From positions 149,500 to 190,148 of the forward strand of contig NW_006281107.1 in the NCBI RefSeq assembly GCF_000203795.2: DNA of 40,649 nucleotides, given 5' to 3'. The translations under genes and the position numbers were made by a program. Positions within the stretch are counted from its first letter, which is position 1; each line of letters begins with the position of its first letter. The notes below the pieces were generated by a model. It was given only the letters and a program-made list of their open reading frames with translations. It was not told the origin of the DNA and ran no database searches. Origin of the DNA: Batrachochytrium dendrobatidis JAM81 (Eukaryota > Chytridiomycota > Chytridiomycetes > Rhizophydiales). Positions 30,553 to 40,649 of the stretch are shown one piece after another.

Positions 30553-31320
30553 TTAGAATTTCAAACCATGTCTTTTCATAAACCTTTTCAACTGTTGTCT
30601 GATAGTGGTTACTCTATACTTTGCCTTTTTATACTCTTCTCTTGCTTTCTTTTCAGTGTCTGGATCGTATTTTGATCCAGATATATCTTTGCCCATTGAT
30701 AACACTGACCATTGTTTGTATCCAAAAGCCATAGATCCATAATATTCTTTGCGTTTTTTGTTTCGTAATTCTTTAGACGCTACAAGCTTTTGTTTTAAAC
30801 TATCAAAGGTTTTCTGATCTTTTTCACTTAATTCAGTCACTTGATTTGAAGCAGCATTGCCTGGCTCGACTTTGTTCATTGGTTGTTGCTGGTTTTGGTT
30901 GGAAGTACTTGGGCTGGGCTGATCAATTGGTTGTGTTTGACCTCGTTTGGCAGTGCTCGGCCCAGCTACATCTGTTGGTTGTTGTTGGTCTTGGTCGGAA
31001 GTGGTTAAATCAATTATGCGTTTCCTGCCTTGTTTGAGAACATTTGGACCAAATACAATCACAGTTGGTCGCTGGTTTGGACCGGGAGTATTTGGATTGG
31101 GTTGATACATTGGCCGTTGCTGGATTCGGTTGTGAATACTCAAATCCATTGATTCTTGCTGGTACTCATTGGAAGTTCCTGGATTAGGCTCACTGGTTGG
31201 GTCAGACACTTGACTGGAAGTGCTTGATGCTTGTGGTGAACGATCGTTATCAGCCGGTATCAGTATTGCATTGGCAGTTGCTGCCGCAGTCAGTACGAAT
31301 ACAATATCAACCAATTTCAT
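30553..31320 (-). CDS. small secreted protein, paralogue of 6045-6842, shorter tail
   Basis: 255 residues from ATG 31320 (the frame to 31332 opens on TTG). Signal peptide MKLVDIVFVLTAAATANA, the Q/P-rich middle and the GRKRIIDLT motif are the same as in the paralogue. The last 45 residues differ most. A stop follows RHGLKF, where the paralogue continues into FEEPNSDSDSD; the sequence after the stop still resembles that tail, so the shortening came from a point change. Upstream, the TATA-like element (31557-31569) is intact, but the CACCCTT...GGGTG palindrome has lost its second arm. Presumed function as for the paralogue, unknown. Confidence 0.8.
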   Translation of the reverse strand: MKLVDIVFVLTAAATANAILIPADNDRSPQASSTSSQVSDPTSEPNPGTSNEYQQESMDLSIHNRIQQRPMYQPNPNTPGPNQRPTVIVFGPNVLKQGRKRIIDLTTSDQDQQQPTDVAGPSTAKRGQTQPIDQPSPSTSNQNQQQPMNKVEPGNAASNQVTELSEKDQKTFDSLKQKLVASKELRNKKRKEYYGSMAFGYKQWSVLSMGKDISGSKYDPDTEKKAREEYKKAKYRVTTIRQQLKRFMKRHGLKF

Positions 31321-31556
31321 CAGATTGGTCAATGGGTTTAAACGACTAGTAGAAAGTAGTGTTGAGACTGGTGTCGATTAAAATATTGAACGTAATCGAT
31401 TGTATTTGTATGTTTTGTATAGCAAACCAACCCTTTTAGGTTAACCAATGGCACAGGGTTACTTGATTTCTTGTAGTGGGTTACTATCAAACTAGACAAT
31501 GTGGTGCTCCCTGTCCACAACATCATATTGATCAATTTGATTTCGCGCCAATTGAA

Positions 31557-31610
31557 CTATGCTTTTATGACCCTTTGATCAAGTATATTAAAAAGCACCC
31601 TTCATGAGTG
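31557..31610 (-). promoter_or_regulatory. TATA-like element and degraded dyad
   Basis: CATAAAAGCATAG on minus (31569-31557) and CACCCTTCATGAGTG at 31596-31610, a one-arm decay of the 15-bp palindrome at 5749. Confidence 0.4.
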
Positions 31611-31970
31611 TTATGGCCACAGACACTTTGTTTTACAACCGTATTCATGTCAAATGAATCCATTTGGTATTCATCATGCAGTAACTGTATTCTGCATTGC
31701 AATATACAATGGTTACTACACATTGACTGCATTGCGTGTTTGATGGACAATAGCTAAGGATCGTGAACATATGATGGCATATTGATGGTTGTCATTATTG
31801 TCAAGTGTGTTGCAGTTGATTGAAGATGTGAAGGAATGAATCAATATTTGATTGTGTTGTTTATTAACAAGTGAGTGAGTGTGTTCATAAAATGGAAGAA
31901 ACCAAGAAAGTCATGTGAATTCCAGTTCAAACGTCATTGTTGATGGTTTTTGATTGTTAAACTATCCAGA

Positions 31971-32057
31971 AATGTCTCACATTCACACACTACTAATGTC
32001 TCACACAATGCAAGTCAACACTCTCACACTAGTAATGTCTCACATTAATGAGACATT
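31971..32057 (+). promoter_or_regulatory. CRN upstream cluster of AATGTCTCAC
   Basis: AATGTCTCAC occurs at 31971-31980, 31994-32003 and 32034-32043, and the inverse AATGAGACATT follows at 32047-32057. The TGTCTCA core is the same as in the other two CRN promoters. A pyrimidine-rich leader (32185-32207) precedes the ATG at 32215. The 31761-31970 interval has no other feature. Confidence 0.45.
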
Positions 32058-32214
32058 AATTCTGGTGTAAATTTGACTAATTTCCAAATATTTAAATCGT
32101 GTGAATTGTCTTGAAATATCCCGAAATTTTGTTATTTTGATTCGATTAAAAAGTCGATTTTTGTTTTACAATTTGACAAATAAATTGCTTTTTTACTCTT
32201 TTTCTTTTCATAAA

Positions 32215-34623
32215 ATGCCAAAACGATTCCTCAATGTTGAATACGACACTATTTCTACTGAAATCGATGTGACTGACTTTGAAGACCTGAGTGACGTTCA
32301 GGATACTATCAAGTCTGAGTATGGTCCTGCTATGGCTGACATTGATGCTCCTTGTTAAAGATTTTGATTATCGCGCAAGAAGTATAGAGATAGAAAATAG
32401 AGAAAGAGACTGAGTCTTTCAATTAGTAAAGTATAAGGTAATAATATATAATCTGCCGCTGTAGAAAAGATCGGTCAGAAGAGATCTTGAATGATAATCA
32501 GGAAGTAGTCACGCAAATTAAAGTCAACAGAATAACGAGTTGAACTTAATAGATAATAACGAAGTTATGTCAGATGATATTTAGATGATATTTAGAAGAT
32601 TGATTCAGAGGATATTTATTTAATAAGAAAGTGTCTTAGTTCTTATAGTAAAAGATTGTTTGAGGCTTGTGGCTCAAACAGGTAGTATTTGATAATAGGC
32701 TATAGTACCCGGAGATAACTTGGCCAATAGGATTGATTCCAGCTGTTAGCTGTGTTGTTATAATGGGATACAGTTACATATGATTGGTAACTATGAATAC
32801 AATGTTAAAGTAAGTAGGGTCGTTATAGAAACATAAGGGTCAATAATGATGGTGAAGTTATGAATTAGGGGATATACAATGTGACACACTAGTGTTACAT
32901 TGTGTTAGAATTGAATAATACCCTGCTCGGATATTATATCCGATGTAAGTTAATTAGTTGAACGGTTCGTAATCGGCTAGAGTCTGATTGCTTCAACAAA
33001 GGTCTGATTTCTTTAACACTCCTCAACTCCAACAGTAACAAGGACCAACTAATCAACACCTGGGCTTTACTCGACTCTCTTCCTCAAGAATACTTTACTC
33101 AATATGGTTCTTGTGTTGTTATTGGTTGTTTACCACTACCTACCAGGAAACCAAGCAAAAGTGCCATTTTTGATGCAGGTTCTACTTCTTTATTAACAGC
33201 AAACCATCAAGACTTTTCTCCTAAACGACAACGTACCAAACCCAATGTTTTGACAACCCAGTTCAAGTCGTTTGCAAACGCCCAGCTGGTCGATGAATGT
33301 ATACAGTCGACAGATCATGTCTTTTTCCCATACACCCAAGACAAAATCCAAAAACTATATGTTAGAGAGTGCTATCACGATGTGTTTGGCTTGCTACTGG
33401 ATCAAATTGATCGTGGCATGGAATCATTTGCAATATCTGGAACATCAGGCATCGTAAAGTCACTGTTTTTTGTCTACATATTGCATCGCTTGATGGATGA
33501 CTTTACCACGAAAACTCTGTCTTTGAAGCCAAACCGGATTGTTTATCAAGTGGGATCCTCGTACAAATGCTTTGACTTGCAGCAACAACTCGTCACAGAG
33601 CTTGGACTTGAAGTGGAGGGATTGGTTTGGAAACAAGACACATTGTATGTTGTTGATGGACATACGACTCCAAGATCATCATCTTGCATTGTCTTGTTCA
33701 TGTCATCTCCTCAGTCTGAAGGATACAAGGAGTTCGTCAAACAAAAAATGGCAAGGGAATGGGATTTTCCTGTTTGGACTTTGAATGAGTTACAGACTTG
33801 TCGACGTCATTGCTATCCGGATGTACCCATTGAGACTATCAATGAGAGATATCGCATGTATGGTGGTGTAGCTCGTTCTGTTTTTGATATTGTATCAAAT
33901 CCAATGGAGAAAGCTTTGACTGATGTTGATGCAGTCAAAGGGGTACACAACATTGGATTCACAATCAAAATATCTGCAAATACTCATACATTGCTTCATA
34001 TCATTGTGTCGGACGACGGACAGTACGAATTCCTGCATGTTGATATTGCTTCAAGATATGTTGGAGAACAACTCTGGAAACGTCATTCTGCTCAAATGAT
34101 TACCAATATGCAGCAAATGTTTGATGGTATTCCAACCGAGATTTCAAGACATTTGTTTGAAATATACGGACATGTGGTTTTTTGTACTGGTGGACAAACT
34201 CTCAAATGCAGATGCCTGGAAGATGGTAAAGCAACAAAGATCACTTTGGATGCACTCAATGGTCAACGAATTACATTTGGAATAGATACTATCCCTACTG
34301 CTGCAGCACTTGATGGCAACTATTACGAACCGACAGATGACGATAACTTTGTGGCAATTGATTCACTCAGTCGACAGGGAATGTTCCAATTTACAGTTGC
34401 TGCTGAACATCTAATTCGCGAAGTTGATATTCTTACAAAACTGTGCAATTTGTATGATGAACCCAAACTTTATTTTGTGGTTCCACCTCACCAGTTTGAA
34501 AAGTTCAAAAAGCAGACTTTCAAACCAATTGATGGCACAGAGCAGGTACAACCCATTCATGGATTGATGCAATACGTTATACAACTCCCATTAATACAAC
34601 CAGATTTGAAGAGTAGAAAGTGA
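32215..34623 (+). pseudogene. Crinkler (CRN) gene interrupted by a solo LTR, altered Walker A
   Basis: ATG 32215 opens the CRN N-terminal domain (MPKRFLNVEYDTISTEIDVT) for 46 residues until the LTR at 32353 introduces a stop at 32356-32358. Past the LTR, coding resumes and runs open to 34623, with an internal ATG at 33250. The downstream part holds FFPYTQDK and LYVRECYHDVFGLL, a P-loop position reading GTSGIVKS (33439-33462; a canonical Walker A has Gly before Lys), then HRLMDDF, and the SSPQSEGYKEF and TLNELQTCR blocks of fungal CRN NTPases. Removing the LTR plus one target copy leaves the two parts in different frames, so the gene was hit more than once. A shorter product from 33250 remains possible, but it would lack the targeting domain. 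Confidence 0.75.
32353..33018 (+). mobile_element. solo LTR, 666 bp, with 5-bp target duplication CTCCT
   Basis: The element starts TGTTAAAGA and ends TCTTTAACA (perfect 9-bp inverse ends, TG...CA) and is flanked by CTCCT at 32348-32352 and 33019-33023. This is the classical product of recombination between the LTRs of a retrotransposon. No gag-pol remnants are in the window. The 5-bp duplication fits Ty1/copia or Ty3-type integration. Confidence 0.92.
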
Positions 34624-35640
34624 TGGTTGTATTTTACAACTGAAATGACATATTTTCAATCATTCCAATTGTTCCAATTATTTGATAATTCAATGTTGTT
34701 AATACAACTGGCATCATACAATTGTGTCCATTCAAGGGATTGAGATGCATTTAGCATGAAAAGTCCAAATTCAAGTTTACTATTGTAACATACGCTTTTT
34801 GACAAATAATGGCTCTGTTGATACATCCTTGTACCATCTAATCGTGTCCGATTGAAGCATCAAGTATGAGTTTGACAGACAACTTGCAACTTTAATCAAC
34901 TTGTATACGGTAAGCATTTTGATAATGTCGGCATTTGTCAGGATATCACACCTGACAACTTTGAATCGAATTTAGCAGTGATTATAGGTGAAAACACCAA
35001 TCTAGCACAACAACAATTCCAGACAATTCCAGACAATCCGATTCTGATTAGATCTAAAACCAGAACTCACATTGTAACCACAAACCAAATGCGTTCAATA
35101 TCAATCACAATCATCATGGACGAATGTATCAAAGTATGTCGTCAACTTTTGAATATTTTAGCAGTCTTGCTTAAAACAAGTGGTATCATCCAGTGCACTA
35201 CATATACTACTCATGGTCATTGACAACTGATTGTATAGTAATAGTTTGAGTGTATTGTGAGCAAAGTGTTGATGATGGAATAGCACACATTTTGGGTATG
35301 ATACTAGAAACACACAAACTTCAAATAACCATGCAACTATTTGTTCAAACTCTGCTCCAAATATATGTTGTTGTATACAGCAAACCTGGCAAAGTGTTGT
35401 ATTTTGTCATGGCTGCATTGTTCCGAGACATAATTCGAGACTTGTTACAATGGGTTACTGGATTTGATATCCAATAGATTTGATAAAAGTGTTGCAATTG
35501 ACATTTATGTTTGTGGATAACAATATTTTGGAATCAACTCGTTCAATTTGGAAATCAGTTGGATTTCTTGCTGATATCAATGTCAATGTCAGTTCAACTC
35601 AATTGATTGGAGTAGCACTCGAGTGCTTGCAGTATTGACT
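34624..35640 (+). other. CRN 3' flank with unrecognised relic frames
   Basis: Two plus frames (34978-35223, with NTNLAQQQFQTIPDNP; and 35250-35477, with LFRDIIRDLLQWVTGFDIQ) look partly coding but lack starts, domains and a joint frame. They may be the eroded tail of another gene. Confidence in any gene here is low. Confidence 0.25.
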
Positions 35641-35872
35641 TTGGTTCAAACAGTAATACACAGTGACATACTGATTATCATTTCAGCAAAAAATGATACA
35701 GAAATGATCATTCCCAAAACAAGGAATTTGAATGATTGAAATACTGCGCTTATTATGCTGATAATCCAGTACATGAATTTTGTCCGAATTTTACAGAGCT
35801 TTGTGATTTGTATAAATTGTAATAGTAGATAAGATACAGTAAATATAATATAGTATAGTATGTAACTGCAAC

Positions 35873-36315
35873 TGTTACTAGTTATCACAAGAAACCAAAT
35901 CAAAAGTGTAATGAAAGTTGCACAGTAATCCAAGATCAACAGACTTGGTCTTTTCAGGAATAGTGAAAAGGTATAATAAAGTAATTAAAAAGTCAAAATA
36001 GTTTAAAAAGTTGTTTATTGATAAGAAAATATCTTGGCTGACATAGTAATTGGTTGTTTGTGGCTTGTAACACAAACAAGTATAATGCTTGATAATAAGC
36101 AGTTGTAACCAAAAGTAACTATCCAATGGTATCGATTTCTGTGGTTGGCCATGTCAATGTAATGTCATTATGTTACCCGCTAGTGGTTGCACGAATCCCA
36201 AAAATGAGGATAATGGAGTCGAGACATATGGATTGGTGATGAAGAGTTTAATTTGAAGATTTAAAGTGTGTGCTACTAGAATTGGTTTTGCCACAGGTTA
36301 CCGCTTAAGAGTATG
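35873..36315 (+). mobile_element. diverged LTR-like element
   Basis: Starts TGTTACTAGTTATCAC; the first 250 bp align with 9434-9735. The middle (TTGTTTATTGATAAGAAAATATCTTGG, then GCTTGATAATAAGC) aligns with the corresponding part of the LTR at 32353. The right end is unclear and no target duplication was found. It ends where similarity to 21305 begins. Confidence 0.4.
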
Positions 36316-36540
36316 TCTGGCTATTCCAGCACAGTATGATCAAGTCATTAGTATAATACACTATTGTTTAGCAATACACGATGTTTATTAAATAAATCAA
36401 ATTGGATGCATGACAAATGACAAGTAAACCACCATGCAATACACGCTGCATTATAGTATATCCTAGATGAGATTGCTGATGGCCCACTTTGAACCGCAGC
36501 AATGTGACGAGTCTGATTGAAAAGTTGCATCATGCTCGGA

Positions 36541-37128
36541 TTATGACAATTCTTCTATAAAATGATTAAAGAAATAATGGAAGCATTGAGTATATCCGGG
36601 AACTGTTCCCAGTAAGGAATCACTCCTCATCAATGTTCTAGTCGCCAAGTTATGTATAAGCGTTTTCTTGAGCTCCTTTTCTTGATGAATCCTACTCGAA
36701 GCTATCCTAACACGGTCCTCCAAATCTTCTTCAAGTTTTTCAAGTTTTTTTTGATGCAGATTATACTCAGCTTCAGCATTATCCAACAACTGACCCGGAG
36801 TTTGTTTCAGAGACTCGAATTTTTGCACCGTTTCAAGAACCACTTTTCTTTGAATACTGGTGTTATGACGTATGCCTTCAAATCTGTCCACCATTTTTTC
36901 AATTCTAGCTCGAATTTTTGCAATTTCTTCGATCAACGACACTTGGGTAGTACCGAATGGACTGCAATATTTCATAAGCCCATCTTCTGTAGGAAATTCT
37001 GGATAGTCATCTCCACCAGCTGAAGTGCTAGCTCCAGCATTTGTGGCCGAACTGGGATAAACTGGACCAGCTGTAGTAACTGAGCAGACAGCAAGGATCG
37101 ATGACAGTACAGCAATTGATAATTTCAT
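36541..37128 (-). CDS. small secreted coiled-coil protein, intact paralogue of the 22184 pseudogene
   Basis: 195 residues from ATG 37128 with a signal peptide (MKLSIAVLSSILAVCSVTTA). A short Ser/Thr/Ala/Gly stalk is followed by FPTEDGLMKYCSPFG and a long charged helix predicted to form coiled coil (EIAKIRARIEKMVDRFE; KKLEKLEEDLEDRVR), ending PGYTQCFHYFFNHFIEEL. One Cys pair (in KYCSPF and TQCFHY) flanks the helix and is matched in the pseudogene copy (SDCYPI, KKCFDH), so a disulphide closing the helix bundle is plausible. The promoter carries TATAAATA and a dyad. Function unknown. Confidence 0.8.
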   Translation of the reverse strand: MKLSIAVLSSILAVCSVTTAGPVYPSSATNAGASTSAGGDDYPEFPTEDGLMKYCSPFGTTQVSLIEEIAKIRARIEKMVDRFEGIRHNTSIQRKVVLETVQKFESLKQTPGQLLDNAEAEYNLHQKKLEKLEEDLEDRVRIASSRIHQEKELKKTLIHNLATRTLMRSDSLLGTVPGYTQCFHYFFNHFIEELS

Positions 37129-37187
37129 TGTATTGGTTGGTTGAGCAAGTTGTAATGAATGTCATTTAACACGTCGGTTTGGTGTCG

Positions 37188-37252
37188 TATTTATACTCAT
37201 TATTAGATTGATAATATTAAAAGCATATTCCTTGAATAGCCGCTCTAAGGAA
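37188..37252 (-). promoter_or_regulatory. TATA box and TTCCTTGAA...CTAAGGAA dyad
   Basis: TATTTATA at 37188-37195 (TATAAATA on minus), 60-67 bp from the ATG. The dyad TTCCTTGAA...CTAAGGAA spans 37228-37252, 33 bp from the TATA; relative to the paralogues the outer bases changed on both arms (CCCTT to TCCTT, AAGGG to AAGGA), so symmetry was kept. Confidence 0.5.
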
Positions 37253-37559
37253 TCTGTGTCATTGGGGGTTCGCATTAATTTACTGCTATGAATGTCAGGG
37301 TAACTTTAAAAGGCCTCCCTTTATACAATCGCCCATTGCTTAATTTGGCACCCGATATCAAGATTGGTGACCAGAGTATATTGCCGCACTATAATGCCGC
37401 TACATAGCACATTCCAGGTGATATCATTACATGACGATACACAAGCAATGTTGTACATACACTCCAATTATATTGCAAACACTCGAGATCTCATCTGTTC
37501 AACAACACATTGTTACCAATACAATAGCATGACATGATCATATTGCACCAATCAACTAA

Positions 37560-39075
37560 TATACGATCACTGGATACACCACACGTTGGTGTTTACCACT
37601 GTATATGTGTGATGTATACCGGAATATAGTCCATGATATCAACGAGTTTATGCATACTGCTTACACCACACACATCACACACATCAAACCAGTTCAGTGA
37701 TATGCAAGTGCTGCGGTTTGACCAAATCGCAATCACACACGCATACGCATAGCAGTTATCACATATTGTCGACTGTCTAACTCGTTGACATTCAAACCGT
37801 GCCATCACTAGTCACCATATAATGGTTGACTGACTTGTTTGATTGACCTGACATATCGACACTTTGCAAACCTTGACTTGATTCATCAACTTGTATATTC
37901 ATATAATATTGGGTTTGTATCATCACGTTGGACTCGTTATCAAACACCTTGATGTGTCCATGCAACACAAACTCGATATACACACATTAGTTACTGTTTG
38001 ACATGACTGGGTCGATCATACATACCAGACAATGCAGCTGTATTAGTTGTATGATACAATTAATCATGGTTGGTTCATCACCATCAAATATCAAACGTTG
38101 ATCACGTATACATTGATTTGTAATTGCATGGTCCGTTGGCAATACACACTATGATATGATTGACAAGTTGTTGATTTGCAGTAATCAGATGTGCATCACC
38201 TGTAACATTGGATACAATTGACGAGTTGTAACCGCCAGTCAACAACCATTGATATGTTGGTGATTGTATTGACTACATGATTGGTATTGATTAGCTGTCA
38301 TGATCGATTGGTGAGCAATACAATCCACATTGATTATGACGTGTTGCAACTAGTTGATATATGCAGACTCGACTGATGATCGAGTATATGTTGATGAGTA
38401 ACTCTGCCACTGTTGGTTTGGATTGGTCATTGCTGCCGCTTGTATATGCAGTGTATTCATATGTGATGTATTGAATGTATCAGATGGTGTCATGAAATGT
38501 TGGACAATATATTGTCATGTTGTATCAAATCTCACCACATTTAGACTGCAATCATTAATTCGTTGATTTAGTGATCGACTCGACTCACATTCGACTGTAA
38601 TGGTCACAAATCTGCATTGCTGATTGACACGCATATATCAACATGTATCAGACTCGGACATGGTGTATATCAGTTGCATATACCAATCACTGATGCAATT
38701 GATGATGATCGATTAGTCAATCAATTGGATATCAACACCAATGTCAATCCATTACCACATGAATACTTGCAGTTGTGACTTGTATTCAGTCAGTAATATT
38801 GGACAATTGTGATGTAATACGGTTAATCGCATGCTGGTGATTTGTTGTACTGCCTGACTGCGTTTATGGGTCGATCAGTGTCAATCAGTAATGTATTTGT
38901 ATTGGTCATGACTTGTGTGCAGTGATCTGGCAGTATCGTGATGTATGATACCATGATCAATGCAAAACATCACTCGATCAAACACGGTAATTGTGGTTGT
39001 GATTGTGATTACAATCTAGAATTGTGTGTGGAATACAATCACAACCAGAATTGGTAGGATATTGGGTGACTTTGT
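37560..39075 (+). repeat. direct copy of the 22555-23960 intergenic tract
   Basis: Same order of blocks: GTTTGATTGACCTGACAT, TGTATCATCACGTTGGACTC, AATCAGATGTGCATCACCTG, GACTCGGACATGGTGTATATC. No gene seen. With 36330-37330 it makes a direct duplication of about 2.8 kb. Confidence 0.85.
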
Positions 39076-39105
39076 GAACAATAGCCATTGTTGGTAGTTC
39101 AACCA

Positions 39106-39495
39106 TCAACATCAACGTGCAGTATCGATCTGATGTTTGATGTTGATGTTGTGTTGATATTCCAGCAACACTGAATATCGTAAATCAAGTCAGCATTGAC
39201 TCATGTGATAATAATCCATGGACAGTCGGTTGTACCAAACTGTTGTACAAACATATTGACATTCGATCGATTGGAGCAACAATCAATCACTCTAATGTGT
39301 TGTTGGATATATAAACTATAACACACATGGTGACTGATGTTGTAACACATGTCGTAACACAACATTGAATCAATCAAACTGCAATTACACACTCCATCAT
39401 ATGTCGCATGTGTTGGCATGTCAAGTGTGGTGATATCGGGTCAAACCAGTCGATTGGCATAGTAATCCATCAACATTCGAGTCGGTTGATCAGCC
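39106..39495 (-). repeat. inverted copy of 4962-5345
   Basis: Partner of the left-side repeat. The outer boundaries are near CATCAACATCAACGTGCAGT and CAACATTCGAGTCGGTTGATCAGCC. Confidence 0.8.
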
Positions 39496-40649
39496 AAATA
39501 GTTTAAATCTGCAGTAAGATTAAATCAGGATACTCGACATGTATCGAGTTGATGACGTAGCAAATATTACTGGCTGTTGTCTGATGATATATTACAGAGT
39601 TGGATTTGTAAAGTGAACACTGCTGGTAATTGAACTGCAATATCTAGCATATTGCTTTGAATACTTTTGACTCCAAGTGCTTGATTGCGATTGCAATTGC
39701 AGGTGCAGGTGCACTTATAAACCAAATGTGTTTTGAGCGATTCATACACTCCATTCATATCTGTTTTACCCCACTTGCTCAATACATGTGAAATGAATGC
39801 AATTATTGGTTTATCAGTCACTGATCCTGTGCTACAAGCCATGTGTATATTTATTGCATGTATTACATCATATCTCATTCCGATTGTTGGGCTAGTTCAT
39901 CTATTTTGGTCTCCGTTTGGTCTCCATTTGATACTCCATTTGATACTCCATTTGATACTTCACTGTTTCATTGATGCTGTAAAGTCGAAACATTGTTTTG
40001 GAGTCTGTTGAAAATGGATTCTGGATAGCATTGCCAGTCTACAGCCATCAGACACCGTTTCCTGAACCAACCTGCTCCATTATGCTTATCAATTGATTTT
40101 GATACTAGTACTATATAGTAGCATATCTACCACACCAAGTTTGGCACATGCAAAGCAAACTGATTGGCAAGACAATGACTTTGTATAGCTATAAAATCAT
40201 GAATGGTGAATATGCAATTCAATCTGATGCAACTTTACTTGTCGAAGCTCGAGTGATGTCCTATATGACCAATAGGATCACATCAGGACATACTCATTCA
40301 ATCCTAACCCTGACCATGTTATTTTCAGCAATCCCTGTGATCTGATGTGGTTTAGTAGCAAGCAGCCAATCTTGAGTTTAGGGAGGAAAATCCCTTGACA
40401 ACATCACACCAAAATCAATCAGTTTATCCCAGATGCTCTGGTTGTCGAATGTCAATGTTTCAAGACACAAAAAGCATATGTTGACTAAGAATGGTATACT
40501 AGTCAAGTCTTGGAGTTGGCCGTTAGTGTACAGGATTCAGTGAATGGTAGCCGCCCTTTGGTCAAATACAAGTCTGTGTAGACTCGATTACTAAACTTGG
40601 GATAAATAGATGGGACGACACAGTCCGGTTCAATTGTGAGGCGTGTTGT
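39496..40649. other. right edge: unrecognised relic frames and a 12-bp triple repeat
   Basis: On minus, a 48-codon frame from the right edge to 40505 (LTIEPDCVVPSIYPKFSNRV) has coding-like composition and could be the end of an exon or relic. Other frames around 39567-40030 are unconvincing. A 12-bp unit CTCCATTTGATA occurs three times at 39922-39957. No domain was recognised. Confidence 0.3.

Larger units (their letters stand above)
30296..31760 (-). repeat. inverted copy of 5600-7095
   Basis: Partner of the first-block duplication, from CAACTGACAAGTGATTGCAAG to the AACACGCAATGCAGTCAATG side at about 31720-31740. Confidence 0.85.

Noticed and set aside
32353..33018. A full retrotransposon
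   Set aside because: Only one LTR is present between the two target copies; no reverse transcriptase, integrase or gag sequence occurs in the window.
1..40649. CRISPR arrays, tRNA or rRNA genes, bacterial operon signals
   Set aside because: No regularly spaced direct repeats with spacers, no cloverleaf or rRNA sequence noticed, and introns with polyadenylation signals show that this is nuclear eukaryotic DNA.

Overview
The window is AT-rich eukaryotic DNA. Genes are sparse and set in long, repeat-derived intergenic tracts. The gene content points to a chytrid fungus of the Batrachochytrium type: Crinkler (CRN) effectors with NTPase and restriction-nuclease-like domains, secreted aspartyl-protease-like proteins, and several small lineage-specific secreted proteins that share a near-identical signal peptide (MKLAVAVLSSILLACSV type) followed by coiled coil. 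The genus assignment is inferred from family recognition only; no database search was possible.

Layout, left to right. 0-5 kb: the C-terminal end of a possible small protein, then a decayed CRN locus on the minus strand (590-3460) split by a 606-bp inverted repeat. 5-9.7 kb: secreted gene 6045-6842, secreted gene 7799-8656 (minus) and LTR-like debris. 10.8-12.2 kb: a secreted protein with nuclear-type motifs and eleven 36-bp repeats. 13.0-15.3 kb: a nearly complete CRN with one frameshift. 15.3-17.4 kb: relics and empty DNA. 17.4-26.4 kb: a roughly 3-kb inverted duplication carrying two four-exon aspartyl-protease-like genes that face away from the centre... strictly, the left copy is on minus (17711-19331) and the right on plus (24471-26130), flanking a frameshifted small secreted gene (21556-22184). 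27-31.5 kb: paralogues of the two secreted genes from the first block (27087-27974 and 30553-31320, both minus), a kinase-like relic and an LTR. 32.2-34.6 kb: a CRN split by a clean solo LTR with a 5-bp target duplication. 36.5-37.1 kb: another small secreted gene, followed by a direct copy of the 22.6-24 kb intergenic tract. The last kilobase holds only unrecognised relics.

Nearly every intact gene encodes a protein with an N-terminal signal peptide, so this looks like an effector-type secretome island built by repeated inverted and direct segmental duplication. The most useful new observation is regulatory. The secreted genes and the proteases, though unrelated in sequence, carry a CCCT...AGGG dyad just upstream of the TATA box; in three genes it sits 32-34 bp from the TATA element. 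The three CRN loci lack it and instead share a TGTCTCA-type element. Two secreted proteins also carry short motifs known from nuclear regulation: a SILK plus RVxF pair (protein phosphatase 1 docking type) in 10919-12151 and an IIDLT (SUMO-interaction type) motif in 6045-6842 and its paralogue. The two protease-like genes have altered catalytic DTG motifs although their gene structures are intact.
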